Assembly: GCA_013115125.1 (NCBI GenBank) | Contig: JABANN010000225.1 | Location: 1-50,624 of the forward strand | Source: Perkinsus olseni | Taxonomy: Eukaryota > Perkinsozoa > Perkinsida | Direction of reading: 5' to 3' | DNA: 50,624 nt | Shown: piece by piece, positions 1 through 10,859 of the stretch | Position numbering within the stretch: the first letter of the stretch is position 1 | How the letters are laid out: each line of letters starts with the position of its first letter | Notes under the pieces: generated by a model | The model's input: only the letters and a program-made list of their open reading frames with translations | Told to the model about the DNA's origin: nothing | The model's database searches: none | Translations under genes and position numbers: made by a program

Positions 1-2
1 TC

Positions 3-122
3 TCTGAATCCTCTGAGGGTCGTCAGTGGCTCTACATGGCAGTCTGGACGGTGGTAGTGGGTGTTAACTTCTTAGTCGCCCTCATATGGCTGAAGGTTAA
101 GAATGAGAGACAATACAACTCG
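3..122 (+). CDS. C-terminal end of a membrane protein (partial)
   Basis: An open frame enters from the left edge and stops at 122. It encodes about 39 residues ending in KNERQYNS. A hydrophobic stretch (YMAVWTVVVGVNFLVALIW) looks like a last transmembrane helix, followed by a short charged tail. The rest of the gene is outside the window, so the family cannot be named. A multi-pass transporter or receptor is possible. The codon pattern and the clean stop support coding, but the piece is short. Confidence 0.45.
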
Positions 123-430
123 TGAGTATATTCAGCCATATCGGCATAGGCACATGTTGTTAATCGATAACCTGAGACTTCATTGCAATTTTATTGTAAA
201 CTTGTCTTACCGTCACCGTAATCTCAGATTCGACTGGATCCAGTGCCGTGTCCAGAGTCGGGTAAACCTAAACGATAGTTGACCGATTCAAATAATTTGT
301 CTGTACAACCTGTACGGTACCGTTATGCTGTCACCAGCGAATTGACACGTCGTTCCGGGCCCCGGAATCCGGGGTACTCAACACATCAAGATTCTCGATT
401 CAAGAAAGAGATGAAATACGAGCGGATACG
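123..430. other. Intergenic, nothing recognised
   Basis: About 300 bases between two genes transcribed toward each other. No open frame, tRNA or repeat was recognised. Confidence 0.5.
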
Positions 431-2014
431 CTAGGTTGCACGACTCTGTGCACTTCGCACTTTTGATAGAAGCCTAGGCTCGCTGGGACACTGGAGTGGA
501 TCATATGCATATGATTTTCGTATAATGAAAGATGAAACAGTTACAGCGGAGGCTCCAACCGCCCACAAAATTGCTTCATCCATGGTCCCTCTCATTGGGG
601 GCCTGTCGAGTGGATGATAGACCAGCGAGCCGCAAACCGTTCGAGATAAGACATTATATGCTCCGGAGAACAGGGCAAGAATGGGAATGGTACACCATCT
701 ACCAACCTTCTTGGAGACCCAACTAGTTGACAGTTCATGTCCCAGAAGGAGCATCAAGGGAGCCCGAAAGCACAACATCAGTATTGGCATGGTCGCGCTG
801 CGTAACTTCCATAATAATATGCAAAAAGAGCTCGGTACGGCGGTACGTTCGGTACCTGGAGCATTCATTGGGATTGAGGGAATCATGTTATAGTCGAAAA
901 TAGGACGGATCGAGCGGGCAACGGGGCACGCCGCGCGTGAAACAACGAGAGGAATGTGGGACGCGCAAATAATTCGCAGCGCAGCGCGGGAGAACAGCCA
1001 ACTCGGGTGATGCTTCTCTTCGTCTTCACCCAACCAAAGGCCCCTCACGACTGCTGCAAACTCTGCCTCCGAACCATACATATCAGTTACAAGCTGCTTG
1101 AGGTAGGAGTAGTCGGCCAATGATGAACACTTAGCTTTGTGTATGTTGAAACGCTTCACTCTGGAACAGAACTTCTGCCACTCTTCACTGCAGTCGAAGG
1201 CTCCCTGGTCTATGAGAAGACTTGTGGCCAGTCCCAAGAAGTGAGCAGTGTACACATTGTGCGTACTGTCTATTCTAGCGCTGTAGGGTTCTGTGAGGTA
1301 CATGGTGACGATACTGAAGAACTGCAAGAGCATTAGCGATACGCACAGCTTAAGGTGGTTAAGGTTGACCAAGATCACATCATCTTCATCATGTGTCTGT
1401 AGGAAAACGGCCAACTCGTAGACGCACCACAGGCGCTTGAGATAATCAGGCGACCAGAGTACGAGCAGCTTGTCTGATGCCTGCAGGTAGTCGGCCAGCT
1501 CCGATATACCATAGGACTTGGCAGTGGGGTCCTTCTGTGGTATACAGCATTTATCGAGAAATACCATGGTGCTGCGATGTTTGAATAACGGGATAATGAA
1601 TAGGGCGACTAGAAATGATACAAAGCCAAAAACGAATGCGAGTAGTTCGATTTCTCCGTCGTGTCGCTCCGGGGAGCACAGGAAATAAGCTCCCATGAGG
1701 GACGACAATAACGTGATATTTTCGGTAGAGGTAGAACTACAGCAGATGAGAAGAGCCATCTGCTTCCAAAAGCCACCAGCAGACCATGAATGGCTTAAGA
1801 AAAAATCGACAGAGGTGACCGGCACCGAGGAGAGGAATGCATCTTCATGGCTCTCGGAGTTACGGAGGAAGGATCGATCCCACATGATGGTAGATAAGCG
1901 GCAGCCTCGGAGACGCGTATCTCCACAAACCCTCTGGGAGCCCAAAGATGGCCCAGTGTGATCCGTCATGAGGGGGAGGGGTGTGGGCATTGGTACTAGG
2001 GTACCGAGTCCCAC
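431..2014 (-). CDS. TIR-like domain membrane protein, 527 aa
   Basis: A single long open frame. Residues 71-77 read FFLSHSW, the first strand motif of TIR-like domains in protist membrane proteins. Further on are VFLDKCCIPQKDP and LLVLWSPDYLKRLWCVYELAVFL, which match the conserved D/C and WCVYE blocks of the same fold. The domain is split by a hydrophobic hairpin (about residues 125-145), and a second hydrophobic segment follows (about 225-243). More membrane-like stretches lie toward the C-terminus. This arrangement of TIR-like blocks interleaved with membrane helices is, from memory, common in dinoflagellate and Perkinsus relatives. The function is unknown; signalling or NAD cleavage is only a guess. 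The first 60 residues are low in similarity to anything I know, so the true start could be further in. The last 150 residues could include unspliced intron. Confidence 0.65.
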   Translation of the reverse strand: MGLGTLVPMPTPLPLMTDHTGPSLGSQRVCGDTRLRGCRLSTIMWDRSFLRNSESHEDAFLSSVPVTSVDFFLSHSWSAGGFWKQMALLICCSSTSTENITLLSSLMGAYFLCSPERHDGEIELLAFVFGFVSFLVALFIIPLFKHRSTMVFLDKCCIPQKDPTAKSYGISELADYLQASDKLLVLWSPDYLKRLWCVYELAVFLQTHDEDDVILVNLNHLKLCVSLMLLQFFSIVTMYLTEPYSARIDSTHNVYTAHFLGLATSLLIDQGAFDCSEEWQKFCSRVKRFNIHKAKCSSLADYSYLKQLVTDMYGSEAEFAAVVRGLWLGEDEEKHHPSWLFSRAALRIICASHIPLVVSRAACPVARSIRPIFDYNMIPSIPMNAPGTERTAVPSSFCILLWKLRSATMPILMLCFRAPLMLLLGHELSTSWVSKKVGRWCTIPILALFSGAYNVLSRTVCGSLVYHPLDRPPMRGTMDEAILWAVGASAVTVSSFIIRKSYAYDPLQCPSEPRLLSKVRSAQSRAT

Positions 2015-4027
2015 GAAGAACTAGTCGACGACTAGTAGTCGTGACGCTATCGAATATCATCCAGGATGATTCATCTTTGACAAACCCCCGAACGCCCCGG
2101 AATTCATCCGTGGTCAGTCAGGTGAACTGCTTCGAACGCACGAGTCCATCGAGACCTATCAACTAGTGAAGCGGGGCGGATCCTTATTCTCTGTGCTGGC
2201 TTCTGGCGCTAGCACAACTGCCTGTACGCGCCCTCACTAGCGAACTTTCAACTGCGCTAGGCGATATGATCTGCCGTTCCCTTGGTCATAGCGCAACAAA
2301 GGAAGGTAAAGAGGAATAATCTTGCAAAAAGTCTCTAGTTTGGTTGCTTTCATGGCGATCATGAGTATCCGAAACGGCTACGGTTTCAGTGCAAGATACG
2401 TCGGCGCGATCGCCATGGTCACTCACAGCAAATATCTGTCGCTTTGGTCATGTGAATGACACAATGATCCACGTTAGGAGCCATGGAACGGGAGTGGCGG
2501 CGATCCTCGTTGCCGCTGTTCATCAGCGACATTCTCACGCTCTGGATGAACGGCGCAATGCACCTGTTCGAGGAGTAGTACGGCCGTCGCAGAGAAAGGT
2601 CAGGCCTCCCTTTCCCAGGTAACGCGCGTCACCCTGTGGGGGACATGATCATGTCCCACGTTGGCGGGTTGTTAGTAGTAACACCCGCAGTGGTTGACTC
2701 AACAACTCCTGGGATGGACATAGGATTGAGGATCATAGCAATCTTCTTGGGATGGGATGGGAATTATAGCTTCTTCTTTAATTCATTTCAGCCGATGGGC
2801 TGCAACCGTTTCATGCAGCGAATAATGGGCGAACGAGGTTCGTCACGAACCGTTCGTGCGTGCGCGCTCGAACACGGGTGGGGTTTGATGCCGCAGAACC
2901 AAGCGACAACGAGTAACCGAAGAGTAACTCGCCCCGCCTTTGTACACCAGGGCTCACTGAGCCCGGCTCAGGTACTCCTATCACCCAAAGTTTCAGTCCC
3001 AAACCCGACGTAGGTGATACTGGAGACGTGCTACTAGTTGCGTTGTAAAGTAAAAGGCACAACATTCTTGGTGGCAATCCAACGTAGGAGGACCGCCGTG
3101 GGCGAGATTACCACGCAGAGAACTTGTGCACTAGGTACAGTCATGAAGGTTATGGCGGATGGGAGCTCGCCCCCTGGACGTGAAGTATTAACGGCAGGTG
3201 CTCCGCTCCTTTGTGGGTTGCCAGACATTGACTGAACCCAACAATTCAGAACTCGAGCCAAGATGACTACGGACTGACTTATACCAACCTCATTAATACT
3301 GATCGCACAAAAACCAATCAGTGTTACCATAGCTGAAAGGGTGCACGCATGCACACTGAGATTGGGAGATAGTCAACAATAAGACTTTCCTCTAACAGAG
3401 GTAAGATACAAGAGACTGCTTAGTCGACCCAGACCGGTTATGGAGTCCGGGCCGGACTGTCCGGCAGCTCCCGTGTCCTACTGAACCGTGGTGGCTTCCA
3501 GCTACTCAAAGGCAACAAACACAGGCTACTGCCTGGCTGCTGGCTCTGGCGCTGATGAAGGTCGAACAGGTCAGAGCAGAGCTACCCACTGTTCACACTC
3601 TCACCCTCTGCATCATGAGAGTTTCGGGCGTCGATGCCGGTGAGTAGCGTTGTGTGATTGTTGAAGCCACGAGAGGAACAACGACAAGCAACGCTTTATG
3701 CCGACGTTCATCAAATTCTCCACTCAACTCCCCGGCCATCGCGTTCGAGGCGTCGGATCGATAGCAATTAAGATATTGCAGCCGTCAACGATAGGATCGT
3801 GGGCTATCTTGGATTCGAAACCTAGTAGTCTTTCTACTAGCCGTTCAGTGTCATCAACGGCGTTGTCTGATTCGAGGTTTTATACTCAACGGCTAACGGG
3901 CAGGACATCCCTCTGGATGATGTGTAAGTAACAGCTGAAGTTGATGGCTAAGATATGCAGATATAAGAAGACATCGGGCAACGGGAGCTGTGCACTCTGA
4001 TGAGAGTCCCTGAGGTTCTGAGTCCAA

Positions 4028-4059
4028 GGCCGACGAGGGCCTCGTCACGAGGCATCGGC
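4028..4059. repeat. Inverted repeat, strong hairpin
   Basis: GCCGA at the left pairs with TCGGC at the right, and the interior holds a second GACGAGG/CCTCGTC palindrome. It is the first of several hairpins clustered in about 250 bases. Confidence 0.5.
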
Positions 4060-4196
4060 GTGAGCCTCAGAGGGCCAGGGCCCGCGGAAATTCAAGAGAA
4101 ACTGGGCCCCAATTCTCAAGGAATCCCAACCGGTTAGGATTTAGGACGTAATTAAGAGAAGGACCCTAACCTTACGACGTCCTTGAAGAAGTCAAG

Positions 4197-4213
4197 CTGT
4201 CCTTGAAGGACAG
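4197..4213. repeat. Perfect 6-bp hairpin CTGTCC-TTGAA-GGACAG
   Basis: A perfect stem-loop. Just downstream a second one (GTCCTAA...TTTAGGAC, near 4233-4254) uses the TTTAGGAC word that also occurs near 4138. The word alternates in orientation, as in a decayed structured repeat. Confidence 0.5.
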
Positions 4214-4826
4214 CAGGATCCTAATTTCGAAGACGTCCTAATCTCAGGTTTAGGACGATTTTATCATGCTTCTTTGATCATGAAAGGTACCTTGAATAAA
4301 CCTGCTAGAGAGTCTTTAGTGTAGATCCGCGACGCCTAGGCTTGAGCAGCAGATAGGCTAGTTGTTAGAATTATCAGTACAGGCGTCATGGTACAGTGTT
4401 GGCAGCCGATCTACTAGGGTCTGGATCCAAAACCCAATGTATTTGCGGACACACGAGGCTGATCACAACATATCAGTCACACGACTGATAGAGGCGTTAC
4501 TTATTAGTAAAGAGGATTTGCGATGCACGTGTTCATGATCCGATTCGCTGACAGTGCCCGGGGATCCCTGGGCAGTCCGAATGTAAAGATCTAAGAACTG
4601 ATCCCTTTCAGTCTTAGATTTCATTGCGTCGGCGGAAAAACTGCTCTATGTGACACAACAGTGCTAAAGCAACGAATAAAACTCTTGTAAAAACATCAGT
4701 GATCTTTAAACCATGAGATGTCGTCCTCCTGCGCCTCTTGACGGCCACGTTCAGTAAACATAGAGTACCTACGATAACCATCTAAGCTCTCTGGCATCCC
4801 TGAGGTCGATGATGTTGCCCCTTCTA

Positions 4827-6784
4827 CTACGCGTCTCCGGTAATTGGCTCCAATATACCCAATTCCTTTCCCACTGACACGAATGCCGCCACCACCTTCT
4901 GCAACTGCTTTTCAGTATGGGCCGCGGAAAGCTGCACCTGAGGGGCAAGACGCGAGTTCGAAGTTTGCCGAAATATGTAGGGCGCCCACTCTAATCCTGG
5001 CCTGCCCTTTAGGTACGACAGGATAACTGAATCCGATAACATATATGCCTCTCTCGAGGAGAGCATCGGCGAACTGAGTGGCGAGTCGGGCATCACCAAG
5101 GAGAACAGGCACGATAGGGCAACGCGCATCGCCCAACACGGTGAATCCAGCTCTGTTCAAAGCTTGCCTGCGAAGGATGATCACCCCAGTGCCAGAAACG
5201 AAGAGATCGTCTCACCGGAAGTACTCAGTATTCTTCGCTAGCTTCTCTTGCAGTTCGGGACTCCTTTCCAACTTCTCGAAGGCAACCTGCGAGTGAAATA
5301 AGGTCACGCTTCACTGATGGCGGACTACCTGACTAGCGCCAACCACGCTTGGAGCCGCTGAGTTGCTGAACAGATAAGGGCGTGCCTTCTGACGCATGAC
5401 CTCGATGATGTCAGAGGAGGCTGCTGTATATCCACCGGTCGCGCCACCTTGCGAGGGAACAGGGGCTCGGTTAATAAACAGATCGTATCATCTATACGAA
5501 GTACGAGAGGGGGAGTCCATCGCTCAGCGTAGACGCGGATAAAGGAGCCACACAGAATCCCGAGGCACCTACCGAGTGCTTTCCCCAGAGTTGAATTGAT
5601 GATGTCCACTTTGACGTCAAACATATCAGGGGTGCCGCGGCCATTGGCCCCGAAGACTCCAGTAGCATGGCACTCGTCTACCATAACGTAAGTGTTGGGG
5701 TACCTACGACCAAAGTCTGATGCTATTGACAGGTTACACGTACTCGTGAGCCAATTCGACAATCTTGTCTAGAGGAGCCACATCGCCGTCCATCGAGAAG
5801 ACTCCATCAGTGACAATAAGACGTATCTGTTAAAACCCGCGTCGATTGCGGTGCTTAGCGACTATTGACTGCCCACTTTAGCGTCTTTGGCTTCAAGAAG
5901 CTTCGCCTCCAGGTCTACCATATCCAAGTGATTGTATCTGCATGAAAACGGAATGGGAGAATAAAAGGTACCCTACCCGGGGATCGAACCCGGAATCTCC
6001 ACCTTAGGAGGGTGGCGCCTTATCCATTGGGCCAGCAGGGCACACGAACGACGACCCGACCAACACTCACCTGAATCTTTGAGCCTTGCACAATCTAATT
6101 CCATCAATAATACTAGCATGGTTCAGCGCATCGGAAATGACCGCGTCTTCTCCACCCAACAAAGTCTCGAAAATACCGCCGTTAGCGTCGAAGCAGGAGG
6201 GAAATAGGATGCAGTCTTCCATGCCATGAAACTGAACAGCCATCGAACAACTCAGAATCCACCGCGATCGGAAGGGCATGAACATTGGTCATTCATCTCT
6301 ACCTTCGCAATGGTCTTCTCGAGCTTCTTATGAATATCCTGAGTACCGCAGATAAACCTAACACTACTCAAACCGAAACCATGGCTCTTCAAAGTCTCGG
6401 CAGCAGCAGCGACAAGCTGTGGATCGTTCGAGAGGCCGAGGTAGTTATTCGCACCTAACAAAAAGGCAATGCTGCATCAGACCTGCTTCGTCCATTCACT
6501 CACAGAAATTCAAGATTTCTTGCTGCTTGCCGCCCTCTACGTGAAGACTGGCCCCTTGCGGACTCGTGATGACTCTCTCCGACTTGTACCTTAGCCGAAT
6601 ACGTCGATCGCATCAACCGCTTCTCGACTTACGTTCCAGTCGACTTGGCCTCGTCCACCACACCTTTCAGTTTATCAGCGAGAGCCCCATGAGTGGCAAA
6701 ACACCGCAAAGATATCAACTTGGCGGGCTGGTGAAGTCGGGGTAAGAGAGCAGCCGAGGGAACCGCCAGGCATCGAGAAATCAT
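4827..6784 (-). CDS. KBL: Glycine C-acetyltransferase (2-amino-3-ketobutyrate CoA ligase), mitochondrial
   Basis: PLP-dependent alpha-oxoamine synthase family; it converts 2-amino-3-ketobutyrate plus CoA to glycine and acetyl-CoA in threonine breakdown. Eleven exons join into a continuous protein. In order: an N-terminal leader [20 protein letters not shown] rich in Arg, Leu and Ser (probable mitochondrial targeting), [92 protein letters not shown], the PLP-lysine motif [21 protein letters not shown], and a C-terminal domain with [16 protein letters not shown]. Motif wording fits KBL better than 5-aminolevulinate synthase. Introns are about 40-133 nt. One (5938-6070) contains a complete tRNA gene. 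Start 6784 is chosen because it opens directly into the leader; an in-frame ATG at 6967 would add about 60 unlike residues. Confidence 0.93.
5969..6041 (-). tRNA. tRNA-Arg (anticodon CCU) inside a KBL intron
   Basis: A 73-nt cloverleaf folds fully. The acceptor stem GCCCTGC pairs with GTAGGGT (two wobble pairs), the anticodon stem is CCACC/GGTGG around loop CTCCTAA, and the T-arm is CCGGG TTCGATC CCCGG. The discriminator base is A. It sits on the same strand as the host gene, inside the intron at 5938-6070, whose ends are fixed by the KBL protein reading RFR^YNHLDM across it. The internal A and B boxes look intact, so it is probably transcribed by Pol III. Confidence 0.9.
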
Positions 6785-7360
6785 CTCAGGTGGAAAACTG
6801 AAGCGGCTCGGCAGAGAAGGAGCGTCGATCGCAAACGGCGGCCCGACACGAAGGCTAGGGCTTTGAACAGGGGAATCTTTGCAGCACCCAGTAGAAGCTA
6901 GCAGGGCCTTTCTCATAGTACCGCAAGCAGAGTATTCTCGTACCACTCCTTCCCGAAATCCCACCAACCCTCGATGATGCTAATTGACCCACTTAACACC
7001 AGCAACTTCATCTCGTCAGTGAGTCCACAGAATCCATCGCTTCTAACAGCCGATAAAAATGGTGATTTCGTGGCGAGTGACGGCATACGTCCTCAAGACT
7101 ACTACTGCCTTTCGAGTGTTACAGTGTTATCAATGTTACATAGAATCATCATCAGGGTATCTAATGCTCAGAGCAATCCACTGGAGGGAGCGAACGAGGT
7201 AGTACTGTATAGAGATATTAAATTTTCGAGACGACGGATATTGCAGCGGGATGATTCGGGAGAGTAGACAATATTTTCGTGGCGCGCGACGGCATCGAAC
7301 GAACCATCCTCGCTGCTGCTGCTGCTGTTATTGATAGAGCATACGCATAAAACAACGATT
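6785..7360. other. Intergenic with two copies of the F2 word
   Basis: Between the KBL start and the RING gene stop. No supported gene. It holds two related words, TTTCGTGGCGAGTGACGGCAT near 7065 and TTTCGTGGCGCGCGACGGCA near 7275, about 210 bases apart. The same core recurs inside introns elsewhere in the window. Confidence 0.5.
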
Positions 7361-8524
7361 TTACGAGGAGTCGGAGGGCAGCTCGAAGCGACATACTGGA
7401 CAGGAGTTGTGCTGAAAAAGAGAAGAAATCACAGCCGTCGAGGTAAGAGCACCCTCGAGCCCACCTGCTCCAGCCAAGGCCGAATACAATGTTTGTGAAA
7501 AGCATGACGGCAACTACAGGGGACGTCCCGGGGAATGGCATCGCGTATTCGGTTCAGCACATCACCAGTTACATAACGACACTAAGAATGAAGGAAATCG
7601 ATCAGCAGGGCTAGCGCTACCTGCAGTCACCTGGCATATAGCACATTCGTCCTGCTCATCCTCTCGAGTGGCCGTCACATCCCTGAATCGGGACAGGACT
7701 GATGGCGATGTCGCGTGAGAACCTATAATGGCCGGTGCGGCAAATGACCGCGCGCCACGAAATTGCCCTACGAATCCCTGGGTGGTTGAACGTTGCCATG
7801 AGGACTTGCTGCAAGAGCGCTCGCTCGAGTGGAGAGGCGGTGGCGTTGCCCTGGGGTCCGATCTGGGGTCGGCCATTTGGGCCGAGCAAGAGAGGTATCG
7901 CGTCCATCCCAAGTACCATACCATGACCAGCACCGAATGGCTGGGCATTGCTGAAGGGAGAATATTCGCTGTGCGCACCACCTTCCTTCAACTCACTCGA
8001 AAGATTCTCTGCCCATCGCTTGATGCTCTCTTGACGGAGGAATCCACCAAGACGCAGCACGGTTCCTTCGGACGGCCTGAACAACGACAATCTTGCTATC
8101 TTGCATTTCCTCAACACCAGGCCGTCTTGCATTCCAAACTTCATCAGCAGGGGACATCCGAGGTGTCTCAATAATATCAACCGCGATCGTCACTGGTGGG
8201 GGTGCCGGATAGTCCGGGGGCGGCGGTGACGCATTTTCGCCGCTCGACTGGGATGCGCTGGCCTGAATGAAAATCTTAGCGGAGCGAAGCAGCAGCAATT
8301 TATGCTACTACTGCAGCGTGAATCGCTTGTTCGTCTGCTGCCATGGTCTGATCTCGATCGGCCTCGGCGACCCACGGGGTGTCCTCAGACCGGTCCCACT
8401 TTTCTACAAAATAGCCGTGGCAAGCAGAGCATCTCCAGGGCTCCGAGGGAGTCGACGCGGTCACACGGCCGCAACTGTGACAGTAAATCCTCTGAGATGG
8501 TGTAGAGGATGATGAAGTCGGCAT
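7361..8524 (-). CDS. RING-H2 E3 ubiquitin ligase with N-terminal zinc ribbon (RNF115/RNF126 type)
   Basis: Six exons join cleanly. The N-terminus has a Cx2C...Cx2C zinc ribbon (YCHSCGRV...WRCSACHGYFVEKW), as in RNF126-type ligases that bind BAG6 clients or ubiquitin. A Ser/Pro-rich linker and a helical segment (ASPLERALLQQVLMATFNHP) follow. The C-terminal RING-H2 reads ECAICQ, then DVPCSCRHAFHKHCIRPWL, then HNSCPVCRFELPSDSS and stop. Between C2 and C3 the loop is longer than usual (CRYVTGDVLNRIRDAIPR). The five introns are at 8263-8311, 8077-8117, 7723-7771, 7582-7630 and 7412-7464. The first three each belong to a different intron sequence family described in this answer. It probably acts in cytosolic protein quality control. 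Confidence 0.88.
7723..7771 (-). repeat. F2-type intron (GGCAATTTCGTGGCGCGCG) in the RING gene
   Basis: 49 nt, GT..AG. The donor GTAG is followed at once by the F2 core. The join is fixed by the protein reading NHPGI^RSHATSP. Confidence 0.8.
8077..8117 (-). repeat. F1-type intron (GTTGAGGAAATGCAAG) in the RING gene
   Basis: 41 nt, GT..AG. Starting at its donor it reads GTGTTGAGGAAATGCAAGAT. The same word opens introns at 21268-21310, 26691-26728 and 33775-33838. Confidence 0.8.
8263..8311 (-). repeat. F4-type intron (GCTTCGCTCCGC) in the RING gene
   Basis: 49 nt, GT..AG. It carries GCTTCGCTCCGC in the transcribed sense. Its ends are fixed because the protein reads IHAA^ASASQSS across it. 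Confidence 0.75.
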
Positions 8525-8544
8525 TGAATTAGATTACACTGAAA

Positions 8545-8573
8545 GGCGCAGGTTCGATCCTCACACCCGGCAT
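8545..8573 (+). other. tRNA 3'-end-like fragment (T-arm plus acceptor strand)
   Basis: GCGCAGGTTCGATCCTCAC followed by ACCCGGCA and five T. It has a B-box and a Pol III-like T run, but no matching 5' half was found upstream. It lies between two genes transcribed leftward. Confidence 0.45.
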
Positions 8574-8612
8574 TTTTAACACAGTAAAATACTCCACTAG
8601 AAATCACTCATA

Positions 8613-10420
8613 TCAAGCTGCCGTCTTCGGCCCGCCAGCTGTGTCCGCCTCGGCCCAGCATTTATGCCGGACGTAGTAACCGTCGGGCGACACCTCCAAC
8701 CTCGGATCTGCCGAGACAACGATGATTCCTTCGAAGACCACAGAAAGCCCATCACCTTGTTTTCCGCATCGCTCCGTCCGCATTACATGAACAACTTCCG
8801 CCTGGTCGTCCGAAAGATCCCGGAGTCGGTCAAATTTCATCAGTTCATGCACTGGCACCCAGTGTGTCCCAGGGTAGGCCTGGAGGGGACAGATCGACAC
8901 AATAAATCTGCACGCATGCGCAAGCAGCATTACCAAACTCCTCAAGTGCTCGTCCTTCTCCCAATTGGGTTTATTCAGCCACCATTCGACCTGTCGTCTG
9001 ATCGACCCGAATTTCTTCTTCTGTCTCTTCAACGCGGACTTGTCAGAGGCGATTGGAGGGACATACGCTAACGATGAAATCTTGGGGCCCTTCTTGTTGG
9101 CCGGGGAGGCGACGTGCTGGCCTGAATATATCCACCATTCCGCCCAGGTTCTATCCCCACACCATACCAATTTGCTTTTGCTTTTGCTGCTGCTGCTGCT
9201 GCTGCTGAGGCTCGCCCGCACTGGGAGCATTCTCTTCCGGGTCGTGGACGAGAAGACCGAACATATCTTTTTCAGGGATGACCTGTCGAAAGAATCTTGC
9301 GCACGGCAAAGATTTCCAGCCGCGAATAAATCTTTTACTTACGTCATGCCGACCCTTGCAATCTACAAGTACAGCTTTTCCGTTATCCAACGCCAGTAGC
9401 TTCCACACCTGAGTAAGAGAGTTGTCATCCTCCCATCGAAACGACCCAGGTTCAATTCCCACTACCTCTGGTTCTAACAGTTTGCTTCTGCCCGTAACAG
9501 GATCCGCTTGCAAACTTCGGAACTTGACAAACTGGCCGGCCCTCAAATCTTCGACCTTCTCATGCCAATCGTCGAACCTGAGCAGGCCATCGTGAAGGCT
9601 GAGAATTCCAATGCTTATGACACACCACCCAAAGAAAACGATAAAATCTGATACTAAGAAACGGGCCGTAATAAAGTAATGGAAATCTAATAAGCCAGCC
9701 GCTAGCCATTCTCTTACCACCAGGCAGCAAGGATCAATACCTCAGAAAAATCAGTAAACCACCCTCGCTTTGCCCTCCTGTGGTACTACTTCCAATTGGA
9801 TTCCTTCGCCTCCTCCTCCGGCGGTGTTTGGGGCTTTCGGGCAGCAACAAAACGAACTTTATCATTCCCAATCACCTCCTGCTGTTGCTGATGGACGGGA
9901 GCGGGGGCGGCCTCAACTTTCCGTCGCTTCGGCTGAGGTGTCGGCTCCGACGCCGCTGAACTCTCGTCAGACGAAGATTCACTCTCCGAGCTCGAAGAAG
10001 AGGATGAGGACGTCGGCGAGGAAGGTTCATTCTCCTGTGTTTGGGCTATCGGTGCCACGGCCTTCACCGCTTCAGCCACACTCTCCTCCTCATCACTTGA
10101 ACTCTCGCTCTCACTTGAACTTTCTCCACTCATATCCTCATCACTACTGCTACTAGGCGCCCTTCCCGTCGGCTTTGGAGTCCCCTTGCGAACCTCCCTA
10201 AGGCTGCGCTTTTTCGGAGTGGAAGTTGAAGTTTCGTCCAATCGGATACGACGGTCGCCCTCCCCCGCCGACGGTGGCAAAGCATAGATGACGGACGGCT
10301 CCTCCTCGCACGGCTCTCCGTCGACTGTGACGAGTTCATCATCCCGAAGAATCTGAATTGACTTCAGCGTTAGCAGAGAAGATTTCGCGTGAGTCGCATC
10401 GTTAGTCGAGCGTCCCTGTA
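8613..10420 (-). CDS. Ser/Glu-rich nuclear-type protein with a possible MBT/Tudor-like patch
   Basis: Not recognised as a named family. The upstream part (10390-9790) encodes a short conserved-looking start (ILRDDELVTVDGEP), then a long acidic Ser/Glu low-complexity stretch with SPKK-like basic spots and a nuclear-signal-like KRRK. Next, LSLHDGLLRFDDWHEKVEDL resembles the core of MBT or chromo-barrel domains, which usually read HYDGW..RYDEW. A poly-Gln run follows (9180-9205). The C-terminal half is basic and Trp-rich (RRQVEWWLNKPNWEKDEH). Introns placed with some confidence are 9409-9465 (antisense tRNA T-arm), about 9292-9351, about 9121-9172 and 8880-8933 (F5 word). The stop at 8613 is clear. 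The start is not resolved; a splice acceptor may lie just upstream of ILRDDE. Confidence 0.55.
8880..8933 (-). repeat. F5-type intron (TTGCGCATGCGTGCAG)
   Basis: 54 nt, GT..AG, between HLRSL and AYPGTHW. It contains the near-palindrome GCGCATGCGTGC. Confidence 0.7.
9409..9465 (-). repeat. Intron with antisense tRNA T-arm
   Basis: 57 nt, GT..AG. On the + strand it reads CGACCCAGGTTCAATTCCCA, a T-arm with B-box. The protein reads LLEPE^VWKLLALDNG across it. Confidence 0.7.
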
Positions 10421-10830
10421 GGCCGAAGCGAAGGGGCCAGGAAGAGCATTACCATCACGACGAAGCAATTTCTGTATACCAGAAAACCACATTAAAAATT
10501 TCGGGAAGAAAAATTTTGAGCATATTTCACCAGTTCAGATGAAAATTCTTCGGAAAACCCTAAAAAACGGAAATTACCAGAATTGAGGTAAAAAACATAA
10601 GGCTGGTGATATGAGTATTGTGGGTGAACGGGATGCGCACAACTACAAGGAATCACGAGCAAACTCCTCCCTTCAGTACCTCTCGCACGACACTCTCGTT
10701 GGGGAGTCGAAAACCATCGATCGATACGGACCACTGAGAGCATTGGCCCTTCAAGTGGGAGAGATACGGCCGGGTTTGGAGATGATGCAGGAGATCCGAT
10801 ACAGTACGGACTGTCGGCGGGACCTAAACG

Positions 10831-10859
10831 TATCCTGCACGCTTCAACCTAAGATATTC
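10831..10859 (-). repeat. F3 element copy
   Basis: On the minus strand it begins GAATATCTTAGGTTGAAGCG and ends TGCAGGATA. The ends are imperfect inverted repeats of each other. Confidence 0.6.

Larger units (their letters stand above)
2015..4826. other. Gene-poor stretch without a supported gene
   Basis: About 2.8 kb. Open frames are short (longest 125 codons), overlap on both strands and show no recognisable protein. The segment around 3990-4290 is full of inverted repeats built from a TTTAGGAC / GTCCTAA word. This may be intergenic or decayed repeat DNA; no element family could be assigned. Confidence 0.5.

Noticed and set aside
3997-4100. CTGATGAGAGTCC followed later by GAAA looked like a hammerhead ribozyme core.
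   Set aside because: The CUGAUGA word is present, but no stem II followed by GAAA in the right place and no closing stem with a GTC cleavage site could be drawn.
4100-4450. Possible long-terminal-repeat-like fragment (GAATAAA word, then a TGGTACAG word).
   Set aside because: No second copy, no coding parts nearby and no clear ends; too little to name any element.
7300-7330. GCTGCTGCTGCTG run as a functional microsatellite.
   Set aside because: Only a few units just beyond the RING gene stop; common by chance.
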